From Micromonospora nigra (GTDB lineage Bacteria; Actinomycetota; Actinomycetes; Mycobacteriales; Micromonosporaceae), in the NCBI RefSeq assembly GCF_900091585.1, contig NZ_FMHT01000003.1, forward strand, positions 186,001 to 250,000: 64,000 nt of DNA, written 5' to 3'. The notes under the pieces were generated by a model. That model saw nothing but the letters and a program-made list of their open reading frames with translations. It was not told the origin of the DNA and ran no database searches. Position numbers and translations under genes: made by a program. The stretch's first letter is position 1, and each line of letters starts with the position of its first letter. Shown here piece after piece: positions 8,314 through 46,400 of the stretch.

Positions 8314-9344
8314 CGGAGTTCCCTTCCAGTCAGGTGGATGAAGACGTCTTCGAGGCTCGGCTGGCCGATGCTGAGGTCACGAACCTCGCAGCCCAGGTCG
8401 GTGAGGATCTTCAACGCCATCGGCACGGCGTTGGCCGGCGTGGTGCCGGTGTAGAGGCGGAACGACAGGGTGGCGTCCGGGTCGGGCGCGGCCTCCGGCA
8501 TCGGCATCGGTGGCATGCCGGGGAACATCGGCATCCCGGCCGGGCCGCCGGCGCGCAACTGCTCCACCCGCTCCACGTCGGGAACGTTGGCGAGGGCGGC
8601 CTGCACCTCCTCGGCGACAGCCCCGGCGGCGACCACCAGGGTCAGCGTGCTGCTGCCCGGCAGGGTCCGGGTCAGGGCGGCCGGGGTGTCCAGGGTGAGC
8701 AGCTTGCCGTGGTCGACGATGCCGACCCGGTCGCAGAGCTTCTCCGCCTCGTCCATGTCGTGAGTGGTCACCACGACGGTGACGCCCGACTGCTTCAGCT
8801 CGGCGATCCGGTCGTGCACGAACAGCCGCGACTGCGGGTCGAGTCCGGCGGAGGGCTCGTCGAGGAAGAGCACCCGGGGGGAGTGCATCAACGCGCGGGC
8901 GATCATCGTGCGCTGCGCCAGCCCGCCGGACAGGAAGTCGGTGCGGGCCTTCGCGAAGTCCTTGAGCCCCATCTGCTCGAGCAGCTCGTCGGCCCGCCGG
9001 ACCCGCTGGGCGCGGGGCACCCGGTGGTACGCCGAGTGGAACAGCAGGTTCTGCCGCACGGTCAGCGCCCGGTCCAGGTTCACCCGCTGCGGCACCACGG
9101 CCAGCAGCTGTCTGGCCGCCGCCGGCGCCCGGACGACGTCCGCTCCGCAGACGGTCGCCCGCCCGGAGGTGGCCCGTACCCGGGTCGTCAGCACCCCGAT
9201 CGTCGTGGTCTTGCCGGCGCCGTTCGGCCCGAGCAGACCGAAGACCTCACCGGCGGCGACGGAGAAACTGAGCCCGTCCACCGCCGGTGGCATGTTGGGC
9301 TGGTATCGCTTGACCAGCTGTTCGACCACCACTGCTTCGTCCAC
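8310..9344 (-). CDS. ABC transporter ATP-binding protein (DrrA-like)
   Basis: ATP-hydrolysing half of the exporter, partner of the overlapping permease gene. The 344 residues contain Walker A GPNGAGKTT (39-47), the Q-loop region near VVPQRVNL (84-90), signature LSGG (138-141; the downstream residue is L rather than the usual Q/M), Walker B VLFLDEP (158-164), D-loop SAGLDP, and the switch His in TTHD (193-196). The C-terminal domain resembles DrrA-type proteins that give antibiotic resistance by export. It holds an unusual insert at about 266-290 with five Met and nine Pro. The start is GTG at 9344, behind CGGGAG at a spacing of about 9 nt. It lies 98 bp downstream of the thioesterase-bearing PKS gene on the same strand, so it is probably on the same transcript. 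Confidence 0.94.
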   Translation of the reverse strand: MDEAVVVEQLVKRYQPNMPPAVDGLSFSVAAGEVFGLLGPNGAGKTTTIGVLTTRVRATSGRATVCGADVVRAPAAARQLLAVVPQRVNLDRALTVRQNLLFHSAYHRVPRAQRVRRADELLEQMGLKDFAKARTDFLSGGLAQRTMIARALMHSPRVLFLDEPSAGLDPQSRLFVHDRIAELKQSGVTVVVTTHDMDEAEKLCDRVGIVDHGKLLTLDTPAALTRTLPGSSTLTLVVAAGAVAEEVQAALANVPDVERVEQLRAGGPAGMPMFPGMPPMPMPEAAPDPDATLSFRLYTGTTPANAVPMALKILTDLGCEVRDLSIGQPSLEDVFIHLTGRELR

Positions 9345-9364
9345 GTCGCCATGCTCCCGTCCTG

Positions 9365-9379
9365 GTCCCCGCAGGGGAC
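9365..9379. other. Short hairpin in the 98-bp gap between the last PKS gene and the ABC genes
   Basis: GTCCCC (9365-9370) and GGGGAC (9374-9379) can pair with a 3-nt loop. The gap 9345-9442 has no ORF with a ribosome-binding site. The structure is too short for a confident terminator; it may partly attenuate or do nothing. Confidence 0.2.
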
Positions 9380-9442
9380 AGATGTCCGTCTAGTCGATAG
9401 GGGGTGTTAGGGGCAGGCCAGGGGCGCGGCCCGCCACCCTGG

Positions 9443-14935
<5,493 letters not shown>

Positions 14936-14957
14936 CGGGGGCTCCTTGCCGGCCGGG

Positions 14958-24394
<9,437 letters not shown>

Positions 24395-24439
24395 CGGAGT
24401 GCCGCTTCCTCGGGAGGGACGGGTGAGAGCCGGAACGGG

Positions 24440-27400
24440 TCAGGAGATGCCGAGGTCCTCGTCCACCATCGCGAACAGTTCGTCGTCGGTGGCCTCGTCG
24501 AGGTGTCGGCCGATGGTGCCGCCGCTGTCCTGGCCGAGCCGGGAGAGCATCGCCTGGAGGCGTACGGTGGCTCGCACCCGCGCCGCCTCGTCCCGGGCCA
24601 CCACGTCGAGGCTGTCGGCGATCCGGTCGAGGTCGTCCAGCAGGACCGTCGGGGTGACCACGTCGTCGTGGGCGACCTCGGCGAAGAGGTACTCCGCCAA
24701 GGTCGTCGGGGTCGGATAGTCGAAGACCAGCGTGACGGGCAGGGCCACACCGGTGGCCGAGCCGAGCCGGTTGCGCAGCTCGATGGCGGTGACCGAGTCG
24801 AAGCCCAGTTCCCGGAACGCCCGGTGCTCGTCCACCGCCTCGACGGACGGGTAGTTGAGCACGGCGGCGACCTGGCCGCGGACGAGACCGAGCAGGACGG
24901 CGAGCCGCTCGGCGGCGGGCAGGCCGGCCAGCCGCTTCTGCAGCGAGTCTGGGGAGTCGTCGGTGTCGGCCACCGCGCTGCGCTCGGTGGCCACCAGCCG
25001 GCGGACGTCCGGCAGGTCGCTGATCAGCGGGCCGGGCCGGGTGGCGGTGAACGCGAAGTGGAACCTCTCCCAGGCGATGTCGGCGATGGTGAGGTGTGCC
25101 TCGCCGTGGTCGACGGCCTGGTGCAGGGCGGTGATCGCCGCCTCGGGGGCCATCTCCGGTACACCGTGGCGGTGCAGAAGTTCGCCGAACGGCCCTTCGG
25201 CCATGCCGCCGCCGGCCCAGGCACCCCAGGCGATGGAGGTGGCGGGCAGGCCGAGGCCGCGCCGGTGCTGGGCGAGGGCGTCGAGGAACGCGTTGCTGGG
25301 GGCGTAGTTGCCGACGCCGGAGCTGGCGACGCTGCCGGCGAACGACGAGAACATGATGAAGGCGGAGAGGTCCAGGTCGAGGGTCAGCTCGTGCAGGTGG
25401 TACGCGACGTCGACCTTGGCCTGGAGGACCCGCTCGATCTGGTCCATCCGGATCTCGTTGATCAGGGCGTCGTCGAGTACGGCGGAGGCGTGCACGACCA
25501 CGTTCAGCGGCAGCTCGTCGGGAATCGAGTCGATCAGGGCGGCCAGGGCGTCCCGGTCGGAGGCGTCACACTCGACGACGGTGCCCTGAGCGCCCAGCGC
25601 CGTGAGGTCGTCGACGAGCTGCTGCGCACCTGGGGCCGCCATGCCGCGGCGGCTGGCGACGACGATGTTCTGTACGCCGCTGCGGGCCAGCCAACGAGCG
25701 GCGTGACCGCCCAGAGCACCGGTGCCGCCGGTGACCAGAGCGGTGCCGTACGGCTCCCACGGTTGGGCGGGCTGGCTGTCGCCGAGCGGCACCCGGGTGA
25801 GCCGGCGGGCCAGCAGGCCGCTGGGGCGTACCGCGATCTGGTCCTCGTCGCCGGCGGTGGTGAGGGCCGCGACCAGCAGGTCGGCGCTGCGCTCGTCGAC
25901 GGCCTCCGGCAGGTCGACCAGGCCGCCCCAGCGTTGCGGGTGTTCCAGCGCGGCGACCCGACCGAAGCCCCAGGTCAGGGCCTGCACCGGGGAGCGCAGC
26001 AGGTCGGCCCGGCCGACGGCGACGGCGCCGGAGGTGACGCTCCACATCGGGGCGTGCAGCCCGACGTCGCCGAGCGCCTGGAACAGGGCGACGGTGGCGG
26101 CGAAGCCACCGGGTACGGACGGGTGCAGCGGGTGGACCAGTTCGTCGAAGGCGAGCAGCGACACCACGCCGGTCACCTCGGCGGCCCCGTCGTCGCCGCC
26201 GGAGGCGGCGGGCAGGGCCTCCCGCAGCAGCTTGCCGAGTACCTCCCGGTCGGCGTCGGCGGTGGCGACGGGTACCGCGACGACGGTGGCGCCGGCGGCG
26301 GTGATCGCGTCGACGGCGGCGTCCTGCCACGGCTCGACGAACTCGCCGGTGGGCATGACCACGACCCAGGTGCCGGTCATGCCCCGGTTGGCCACGCCGG
26401 TGAGGGGCTTCCAGGTGTCCTGGTAGCGCCAGCGGTCGATGTCGGACTGCCGGCGGCGCTTGGTCCGCCACGAGGTGAGCAGCGGCAGGACGGGGGCCAG
26501 CGCGTCGAAGGCCTCGTCGGCCGGGACGTCCTCGGTGGCGACGGTCTCGGCGAGCGCGGTGAGGTCGCCGCGTTCCACGGCGGCCCAGAAGGAGGCGTCG
26601 GTGGGTTCGGCCGTGGTGTGGAGCAGGTTCTCCAGGTCGGCGCCGCCGCTGCCGTCCAGCCAGAACCGCTGGTGGTCGAAGGCGTAGGTGGGCAGGAGCA
26701 GCGTCTGTGCCTCGGCGAGCACGGTCGTGAGGTCGACGGGCAGGCCGATGGTGTGGGCGGTGGCGAGGTTGGTCAACAACCGGGTCGGATCGTCGTCACC
26801 CCGACGCAGGCTACCCACCGTGTGACCGGCCACCCCCACGTCATCCAGGATCGCCGTCACCGGCATCGTCAACACCGGATGCGGACTGATCTCCACGAAC
26901 GTCGTGAACCCGGCCGCCACCGCCGTCCGCACCGCCGCATCGAACCGCACCGTCTGCCGCAGGTTCTCATACCAGTAATCCGCCGTCATCGTCTCCGGGT
27001 CAACCCACTCCCCCGTCAACGTCGACACCAGACGAACACGACCAGACCGCGGAGCAACATCCGCCAGATCCGCACGAAGCTGCTCGGCGACCTCCTGCAC
27101 CGCCACCGAATGAGAGGCATAGTCCACCGGAATCAACCGCGCCCGCACCCCATCGGCCTGACACGCCTCCACCAGATCCGCCACCGGCTGCGGCGGACCC
27201 GACACCACCACCGTCGACGGCCCGTTCACCGCCGCCACACCCACACCCGGATACCCGGACAACCGCTCCGCCACCGCCTCGACGGGCAGATCAACCGACG
27301 CCATCGCACCGGTCCCCCGCAACACCGACAACGCCCGAGACCGCAGAGCAACAGTCTTCGCCGCATCATCCAACGACAGAATCCCCGCCACACACGCCGC

Positions 27401-29428
27401 ACCGATCTCACCCTGCGAATGACCGACCACCGCCTGCGGGGCGACACCCACGTGCTGCCACACCGCCGCCAGAGCCACCCCGACAGCCCACAACACGGGC
27501 TGCACCACCTCGACCCGCTCCAACCACGACTCGTCATCCCCGGTCAGCACGGCAACCAGATCGACGTCCAGGTACGGCGCGAGAGCCCGCTGACAATCCG
27601 CCAACACCACATCGAACACCGGCACCCGACCGACCAGGCCCGCCGCCATCCCCACCGACTGCGCACCCTGACCAGGAAACACGAACACCGGGCCGGCGGA
27701 GGAACCCGCGACCGTACCGGTCACCAGACTGCCCGCCGGAGAGCCGGCCGCCAGGGCGTCCAGACCGGACAGCAGCTCGTCGCGGCTCGAACCGACAACG
27801 GCAGCCCGCTGGTCGAACGTCGACCGGGTGGTCGCCAGCGACCAGCCCACCGCCGCCGGATCGGCGTCGGCGTGCTCACGCACGTACGCGGCCAACCGCT
27901 CGGCCTGACCGGCCAGCGCAGCCCTCGACCGCGCCGACACCGGCCACACGGTGACGTCGGCCTCGACCAGGCCGGGCCTGTCGGCGTTCTCCTCGACGGT
28001 CTCGGGGGTCTCCTGCCCGTCGGCCGTCTCCGGGGCGGCGGTGCGCGGCTGGTACTCCTCCAGGATCACGTGGGCGTTGGTGCCACTGACGCCGAACGAG
28101 GAGACGCCGCCGCGGCGGGGCCGGTCCAGCTCCGGCCACGGCCGGGTCTCGGTGAGCAGGGACACCGCGCCGGCCGACCAGTCCACGTGCGGGGAGGGCT
28201 CGTCGACGTGCAGGGTCTCCGGCATGACCCCGTTGCGCAACGCCATCACCATCTTGACCAGCCCGGCGACGCCGGCGGCGCTCTGGGTGTGGCCGATGTT
28301 CGACTTGACCGAGCCGAGCCACAGTGGCCGGTCGGCGGGACGGTCCTGCCCGTACGTGGCGATGAGCGCCTGGGCCTCGATGGGGTCGCCGAGGGTGGTG
28401 CCGGTGCCGTGCGCCTCGACCATGTCGACGTCGGCGGAGCCGAGCCGGGCGTTGGCCAGCGCCTGCCGGATGACCCGCTGCTGGGAGGGGCCGTTCGGGG
28501 CGGTGAGGCCGTTGGACGCACCGTCCTGGTTGAGGGCGCTGCCCCGGATGACGGCGAGGATCGGGTGTCCGTTGCGTTCGGCGTCGGCGAGTCGCTCGAC
28601 GACGAGCACGCCGCCGCCCTCGCCCCAGCCGGTGCCGTCCGCCCCGGCGGCGAAGGCCCGGCACCGGCCGTCGACGGACATGCCGCGCTGGCGGGAGAAG
28701 ACGACGAAGACGCCGGGGGTGGCCATGACGGTGACGCCACCGGCGATCGCGAGGTCGCACTCGCCGCGACGCAGCGCGTTCACCGCCAGGTGCAGCGCCA
28801 CCAGTGAGGACGAGCACGCGGTGTCCACGGTGACCGCCGGGCCGTTGAGGCCGAGGGTGAACGAGATCCGGCCGGAGGCGACGCTGGTGGTGTTGCCGGT
28901 GCCGAGGTACATGTCGACGCCCTCGGGGACGTGCGGCAGGCCCATCCCGTAGTTCGAGGTGCTCAGGCCGACGAAGACGCCGGTGGAGCTGCCGCGCAGG
29001 GACAGCGGGTCGATCCCGGCCCGCTCGACGGCCTCCCAGGAGGTCTCCAGCAGCAGCCGCTGCTGCGGGTCCATGGCCATGGCCTCACGCGGCGAGATGC
29101 CGAACAGGGTCGGATCGAACGCTGCGGCGTCGGTCAGGAAACCACCGACCCGGGTGTAGCTCTTGCCGGGCTTGTCCGGGTCCGGATCGTAGAGCGAGTC
29201 CAGGTCCCAGCCCCGGTCAGCCGGGAACTCGCTGAGGGCGTCCCGGCCGTCGGCGACGAGGTCCCACAGGTCCTCGGGCGAGCGGACGTCACCGGGGAAC
29301 CGGCAGCTCATCGAGACGATGGCGAGCGGCTCCTGGTCGCGCGCCTCCACGGTCTGGAGCTTGCGCCTGGTGTCGTGAAGGTCGGCGGTCACCCGCTTGA
29401 GGAAGTACCGCAGCTTGTCGTCGCTCAT
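24440..29428 (-). CDS. Type I PKS, single module (KS-AT-KR-ACP)
   Basis: Adds one methylmalonyl unit and reduces the beta-keto group to a hydroxyl. The 1662 residues comprise an N-terminal docking coiled coil ([20 protein letters not shown]), KS (TACSSSL Cys about 203), AT (GHSQG about 668, YASH about 773, methylmalonyl), KR (GGTGALG about 1231, LDD giving B-type, catalytic Ser in FSSFAG, Tyr in YAPSN about 1376), ACP (GFDSV about 1543), and a C-terminal docking helix ending in [15 protein letters not shown]. There is no DH or ER: the AT-KR linker runs straight into the structural KR half. Its AT and flanks (26729-27697) are almost identical in DNA to those of module 1 of the next PKS gene (21731-22699). 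ATG at 29428 follows GAGGCAGGT at about 8 nt; the preceding PKS stop is 36 bp away. Confidence 0.96.
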   Translation of the reverse strand: MSDDKLRYFLKRVTADLHDTRRKLQTVEARDQEPLAIVSMSCRFPGDVRSPEDLWDLVADGRDALSEFPADRGWDLDSLYDPDPDKPGKSYTRVGGFLTDAAAFDPTLFGISPREAMAMDPQQRLLLETSWEAVERAGIDPLSLRGSSTGVFVGLSTSNYGMGLPHVPEGVDMYLGTGNTTSVASGRISFTLGLNGPAVTVDTACSSSLVALHLAVNALRRGECDLAIAGGVTVMATPGVFVVFSRQRGMSVDGRCRAFAAGADGTGWGEGGGVLVVERLADAERNGHPILAVIRGSALNQDGASNGLTAPNGPSQQRVIRQALANARLGSADVDMVEAHGTGTTLGDPIEAQALIATYGQDRPADRPLWLGSVKSNIGHTQSAAGVAGLVKMVMALRNGVMPETLHVDEPSPHVDWSAGAVSLLTETRPWPELDRPRRGGVSSFGVSGTNAHVILEEYQPRTAAPETADGQETPETVEENADRPGLVEADVTVWPVSARSRAALAGQAERLAAYVREHADADPAAVGWSLATTRSTFDQRAAVVGSSRDELLSGLDALAAGSPAGSLVTGTVAGSSAGPVFVFPGQGAQSVGMAAGLVGRVPVFDVVLADCQRALAPYLDVDLVAVLTGDDESWLERVEVVQPVLWAVGVALAAVWQHVGVAPQAVVGHSQGEIGAACVAGILSLDDAAKTVALRSRALSVLRGTGAMASVDLPVEAVAERLSGYPGVGVAAVNGPSTVVVSGPPQPVADLVEACQADGVRARLIPVDYASHSVAVQEVAEQLRADLADVAPRSGRVRLVSTLTGEWVDPETMTADYWYENLRQTVRFDAAVRTAVAAGFTTFVEISPHPVLTMPVTAILDDVGVAGHTVGSLRRGDDDPTRLLTNLATAHTIGLPVDLTTVLAEAQTLLLPTYAFDHQRFWLDGSGGADLENLLHTTAEPTDASFWAAVERGDLTALAETVATEDVPADEAFDALAPVLPLLTSWRTKRRRQSDIDRWRYQDTWKPLTGVANRGMTGTWVVVMPTGEFVEPWQDAAVDAITAAGATVVAVPVATADADREVLGKLLREALPAASGGDDGAAEVTGVVSLLAFDELVHPLHPSVPGGFAATVALFQALGDVGLHAPMWSVTSGAVAVGRADLLRSPVQALTWGFGRVAALEHPQRWGGLVDLPEAVDERSADLLVAALTTAGDEDQIAVRPSGLLARRLTRVPLGDSQPAQPWEPYGTALVTGGTGALGGHAARWLARSGVQNIVVASRRGMAAPGAQQLVDDLTALGAQGTVVECDASDRDALAALIDSIPDELPLNVVVHASAVLDDALINEIRMDQIERVLQAKVDVAYHLHELTLDLDLSAFIMFSSFAGSVASSGVGNYAPSNAFLDALAQHRRGLGLPATSIAWGAWAGGGMAEGPFGELLHRHGVPEMAPEAAITALHQAVDHGEAHLTIADIAWERFHFAFTATRPGPLISDLPDVRRLVATERSAVADTDDSPDSLQKRLAGLPAAERLAVLLGLVRGQVAAVLNYPSVEAVDEHRAFRELGFDSVTAIELRNRLGSATGVALPVTLVFDYPTPTTLAEYLFAEVAHDDVVTPTVLLDDLDRIADSLDVVARDEAARVRATVRLQAMLSRLGQDSGGTIGRHLDEATDDELFAMVDEDLGIS
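26729..27697. repeat. 969-bp near-identical AT segment, copy 2
   Basis: Partner of the copy at 21731-22699, located in the AT of the single-module gene 24440-29428. The encoded AT residues from [12 protein letters not shown] to the linker end TIGLPVDLT are identical. Confidence 0.9.
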
Positions 29429-29464
29429 CGGGTCGCACCTGCCTCGATCCGGAAGTCGGTCATC

Positions 29465-40423
<10,959 letters not shown>

Positions 40424-40467
40424 GGACCGCCCACTCCTTGTGTTGACCCGTGCACGCAGCGATCACG

Positions 40468-43400
40468 TCAGGACGCTCCCAACTCCCGGTCGATGAAGTC
40501 GAAGACCTCGTCGGGCGTGGCGTCCTGGAGCTTCTCGGCGACGGCGTCCGCGCCGCCCGCCGGGTTGTCGTCCTCGTTGAGGGAGGCGAGCAGCGCCCGC
40601 AGCCGTTCCGTGATCCGTTTCCGGGCGCTGCGGTCCGGCGCCGAGCCGGTCAGCGCCGCTTCCAACCTGTCCAGCTCCCCGAAGACCGGGGCGACGCCGA
40701 CCACGCCACCGTCGACGACCGCCGCCCGGACGTACTCGGCGAGGCCGGCGGCGGTCGGGTAGTCGAAGACGACCGTGGCGGGCAGCCGTACGCCCGTCGC
40801 CGCCGTCAGCCGGTTGCGCAGCTCGACCGCGGTGAGCGAGTCGAAGCCGAGCTCCCGGAACGCCCGGTCCGGCTCGACGGCGTCGGCCGAGGCGTGCCCG
40901 AGCACGGCGGCGGCCTGGCCGCGTACCAGGTCGAGCAGGGTCCGGCGGCGCTCGGCGTCGGTCTGCCCGGCCAGCAGCGCGGCGAGGGACTCCGCGGACG
41001 GCCCCGCGTCCTCGGCCCGCTCGGCGGCGGCCCGTTGCGCCTCGGCGACGCCGGTGAGCAGCGGGCTGGGCCGCACGGTGACGAACCCCGGCACGTACCG
41101 TGCCCAGTCGATGCCGGCCACCAGCATCGCCGGCTCGCGGCGGGCCACGCAGCGCACGAGCGCGGCGAACGCGGTCGCGGTGTCGAGGCGGGCGACGCCG
41201 GTACGACGGCGGCGCTCCTCCACGGCCTGGTCGGCGGCGGCCATCCCGCCGGCCGCCCAGGGCCCCCAGGCGATCGAGGTGGCCGCCAGGCCCTGCCGGT
41301 GCCGCTGCTCGGCGAGCGCGTCGAGGTAGGCGTTCGCGGCGGCGTAGCTGCCCTGCCCGGCGGCACCGAGCTGGCCGACCATCGCGGAGAACAGCACGAA
41401 CGTGCGCAGCGGCAGGTCGGCGGTCAGCTCGTGCAGGTGCAGTGCGCCGAGCACCTTGGGTCGCAGCACCACGGCGAGCCGGTCGGCGGTGAGGCCGTCG
41501 AGGACGCCGTCGTCGAGGACCCCGGCCGCGTGCACCACCCCGGTCAGCGGCGCGTCGGCGGGCACCTCGGCGAGCAGCTTCGCCAGCGCGGCCCGGTCGG
41601 CCACGTCGCAGGCGGCGACGGTGACCCGCACGCCGACGTCGGTCAGTTCCCGGACGAGGTCCGTCGCGCCGGGAGCGTCCGGGCCCTGGCGGCTGGCCAG
41701 CAGCAGGTGCTCGGCGCCCCGGGCGGCCAGCCAGCGGGCCACCTCCGCGCCGAGGGCGCCGGTGCCGCCGGTGATCAGCGTCGTGCCGCCGTGGTCGGGA
41801 TCCTCGACGACGTCGGTGCCGCCGGGTGCCCGCACCAGCCGGCGCACCAGGATCGTGGCGCCGTCGACGGCGAGCTGGTCCTCGCCGTCGAGACCGGTCA
41901 GGGCGGCGCAGAGCAGGTCCCAGCCGTGACCGTCGAGGGTGGCCGGCACGTCCACCAGCCCACCCCAGCGCTCCGGGTGTTCGAGGGCGACGACCCGGCC
42001 GAGGCCCCAGAGCAGCGACTGCTCCGGCCGTGCCGCGGCGCCGCCCCGCGTGGTGCCGGCGGCCCCCCGGGTGACACACCACAGCGGGGCGGCCACGTCG
42101 AGGTCGCCGAGGGCCTGCACCAGGGCGAGGGACCGGGCCAGGAAGGGTGGCACCGGCTGGGTGTCGTCGACCGGGGCATCGGCGAGGGCGAGCAGGGACA
42201 GGACGCCGTCCACGGGTGCGCGTCCGCCGTCGTCGGTCCGGACGGCGGCGGTCAGGTGCCCGGCGACGCCCGCCCGGTCGGTCAGGTCCTCCGGCAGCAG
42301 CACGAGCCGGGCGTCGGCGCCCCGCTGGGCAAGCTCGGCCACAGCGGCCTCACCTTCGGCCGCGCGGTGCTCGTCCGCGACGACCCACCAGGCACCGGTG
42401 AGGAAGCCGACGGGTGTGCCGGGGTACGGCTGCCAGACGCTGCGGTAGCGCAGCTCGTCCAGGGTGGACCGGCTCCGCTGCTGACGCCGCCAGGAGGCGA
42501 GCACGGGCAGGGCCGCGCCCAGCCGCTCCAGCGAGTCGGCGGCGTCCTGCGCGGTGAGGTCCGCGAGCGCCGCCAGGTCCTCCCGTTCGACGGCCGCCCA
42601 GAACGCGGCGTCGACGCCGTTCGACGCCGGGTCCGCCGTCGCCGTCGTGTCGGCCCGGCTCGGCCAGAACCCCGTCCGGTCGAAGGCGTACGTGGGCAGG
42701 CCGACCACCGGCGTCACGGCGAGGACCTTCGTCAGGTCGACGGGCAGCCCGATGGCGTGCGCGGTGGCCAGGTTGGTCAGCAGGCGGGTGGGATCGTCGT
42801 CGTCCCGGCGCAGGCTGCCCAGCGTGTGGCCGGTCGTGCCGGTGTCGTCGAGGATGGCGGTGACCGGCATGGTCAGCACCGGGTGCGGGGAGATCTCGAC
42901 GAACGTGGTGTGTCCGGCGTCGATCGCGGCGCGGACGGCGGTGTCGAACAGCACGGTCCGGCGCAGGTTGTCGTACCAGTAGCCGGCGTCCATGGTCTCC
43001 GGCGTCACCCAGTCCCCGGTCAGGGTCGACACGAGGCGGGTGTGCCCCGCCCGCGGGGCGATGTCGGCGAGGTCCGTGCGGAGCTGCTCGGCGACCTCCT
43101 GGACGGCCGGGGAGTGCGACGCGTAGTCCACCGGGATCAGCCGGGCCCGGACGCCGTCGGCCTGGCACGCCTCGACGAGGTCGGCCACCGGCTGCGGCGG
43201 CCCGGAGACGACGACGGTCGACGGGCCGTTGACGGCCGCCACCCCGACCCCGGGGAAGGCGGGCAGCCGCTCGGCGACGGCGTCGGCGGACAGGTCCACC
43301 GACGCCATCGTTCCCGTGCCGCGGAGCACCGCCAGGGCCCGCGACCGCAACGCCACCACCCGGGCGGCGTCCTGGACCGACAGGATGCCCGCCACGCAGG

Positions 43401-46400
43401 CCGCGCCGATCTCGCCCTGCGAGTGACCGATGACCGCCTGGGGCACCACCCCCGCGTGCCGCCACACCGCCGCCAGCGCGACACCCACCGCCCACAGCAC
43501 CGGCTGGACGACCTCCACCCGGTCCAGCCACGACTCGTCGTCGCCGGTCAGCACCGCCACCAGGTCCACGTCGAGGTGGGGAGCCAGGGCCTGCTGGCAC
43601 TCGGCGAGGCGGTCGTCGAACACCGGCGTACGACCCACCAGCCCGGCGGCCATCCGCGCCGACTGCGCGCCCTGCCCCGGGAACACGAACACCGCACCGG
43701 CGCCGTGACCGGACGCCGTGCCGGTCACCACGTTGCCGGCGGGCACGCCGGCGGCCAGGGCGTCCAGGCCGGACAGCAGTTGCCCGACGTTCGCCCCGGT
43801 CACGGCGGCACGCTGGTCGAAGACGGAGCGGGTCGTGGTCAGGGACCAGCCCACCGCCGCCGGGTCGAGCCCCTCGTGCTCGCGGACGTGCCGCGCCAAC
43901 CGCGCCGCCTGACCCGCCAGGGCGGCCTTCGACCGCGCCGACACCGGCCACACCACCACGTCCGAGTCGACCAGCCCGGCAACGACGTCGACCGGCTGTT
44001 CGGCCTCGTCGGCCTGCTCGATGATCACGTGCGCGTTCGTGCCGGAGATGCCGAACGACGACACGGCCGCCCGCCGCGGCCGGTCCACCGTGGGCCAGGA
44101 CCGCGACTGCGTCGCCAACTCCACCGCCCCGGCCGACCAGTCGATGTGCGGCGACGGGGCGTCCACGTGCAGCGTGGCCGGTACGACCCCCTCCCGCATG
44201 GCGAGCACCATCTTGATCACGCCCGCCACCCCGGCGGCGGCCTGCGTGTGCCCGATGTTCGACTTCACCGACCCCAGCAGCAGCGGTACGTCCCGGTCCT
44301 GCCCGTACGTCGTCAGCAGCGCCTGCGCCTCGATCGGATCACCCAGGGTCGTGCCGGTGCCGTGGGCCTCCACCACGTCCACGTCGGCCGTGGACAGTCG
44401 GGCGCTGGCCAGCGCCTGCCGGATGACCCGCTGCTGCGAGGGGCCGTTCGGCGCGGTCAGCCCGTTGGACGCGCCGTCCTGGTTGACCGCCGAGCCGCGT
44501 ACCACCGCCAGCACCGGGTGTCCCAGCCGTCGCGCGTCCGACAGCCGCTCCACCAGCAGGATGCCGGCGCCCTCACCCCAGCCGGTGCCGTCCGCCGCCG
44601 CCGCGAACGCCTTGCACCGCCCGTCGGCGGCCAGGCCACGCTGCCGGGAGAACTCCACGAACAGGCCCGGCGTCGCCATCACCGTGACGCCGCCGGCCAG
44701 GGCGAGATCGCACTCGCCCCGGCGCAGCGCCTCCACCGCCAGGTGCAGCGCGACGAGGGACGACGAACACGCCGTGTCGACGGACACCGCCGGCCCCTCC
44801 AATCCCAACGCGTACGCCACCCGACCCGACAGGACGCTCGCGGCGTTTCCCGTCGCCCCGAACCCCTCCACCTCTTCGGGGGACATCACCAACAGGGCCC
44901 CATAGTCCTGACCATTCGTGCCCACGAACACCCCTGTTCGCGAACCCCGCAACGACCCGGGGTCAACCCCTGCCCGTTCGACCGCCTCCCACGACGTCTC
45001 CAGCAACAACCGCTGCTGTGGATCCATCGCGAGGGACTCACGCGGTGAGATCCCGAAGAAGGCGGGATCGAAATCCGCCACGTCGTACAGGAATGCGCCG
45101 CTGCGCACGTAGGAGGTGCCGGTGGAATAGGGGTCGGGGTCGTACAGCCGGTCGATGTCCCAGCCCCGGTCGGCCGGCAGGTCGGAGACGGCGTCGCGGC
45201 CGGCGTGCAGCATCTGCCAGAACCGCTCGGGGTCGTTGGCGCCGCCGGGGAACCGGCACGACATGGCGACGATGGCGACGGGTTCGTCGTCGGCCAGGGT
45301 CACGGGCGCGGCGGCGACGGCGGTCTCGGCTGTGCCCCCGAGTTCCTCGTGCAGGTGCCGGGCGAGCACGGTCGGGGTCGGGTAGTCGAAGACGAGGGTC
45401 ACCGGCAGCCGCAGCCCGGTGGCGGTGGCGAGTCGGTTGCGCAGTTCCACCGCGGTCACCGAGTCGAAGCCGAGGTCCCGGAAGGCGTGGTGCGGGTCGA
45501 TGGCCTGGCCGTCGGCGTACTTGAGGACCGTGGCCGCCTGGTCGCGGACCAGGTCGAGCAGCGCCTGCTGGCGCTCACCGGCGCTCATCCGGGCGAAGGT
45601 GGCGGCGGGACCGGTCTCGTCGGTCTCCCTCGCTTCGGTGAGGCCCTTGGTGGCCGCGAGCGCCTGCGCTTCGGGGATCTCGGCGATCAGCGGTGCCGGC
45701 CTGGTCGCGGTGAACGCCACGTAGAAGCGGTCCCAGGCGATGTGCGAGACGGTCAGGAACGTCTCGTCGTGCTCGACTGCCTGGTGCAGCGCCGCGACGG
45801 CGAGCCTCGGGTGCATCTCGGGGGCACCGTGACGGTGCAGCATCCGGCCGAAGTCACCCTCGGCCATGCCGCCGCCGGACCAGGCGCCCCAGCCGATCGA
45901 CGTGGCGGGCAGTCCCAGGCCGCGCCGGTGTTCGGCGAGGGCGTTGAGGAACGCGTTGCCGGGGGCGTAGTTGCCGACGCCGGAGCTGCCGACGGTGCCG
46001 GCCATGGAGGAGAACAGGATGAACGCGTCGAGGTTCCGGTCGCGGGTGAGTTCGTGCAGGTTGATCGCCGCGGTGACCTTGGCGCGCAGCGCGTAGCCGA
46101 CCTGGTCGAGGGTGAGTGAGCTGATCACGGAGTCGTCGAGCACGGCGGCGGTGTGCACGACGGTGGTCAGCGGGTGCTCGGCCGGCAGGTCGTCGATGAC
46201 GGCGGCGAGGGCCGCCCGGTCGGCGGCGTCGCAGGCGGCGACGGTGACGCGGGCACCGAGGTCGACCAGCTCGGCCTCCAGCTCGGCGATGCCCTCGGCC
46301 TGGCGGCCGCGGCGGCTGAGCAGCACCAGGTGGGACGCGCCGTTGGCGGCGAGCCAGCGGGCCATGTGCCCGCCGAGGGCGCCGGTGCCGCCGGTGACCA

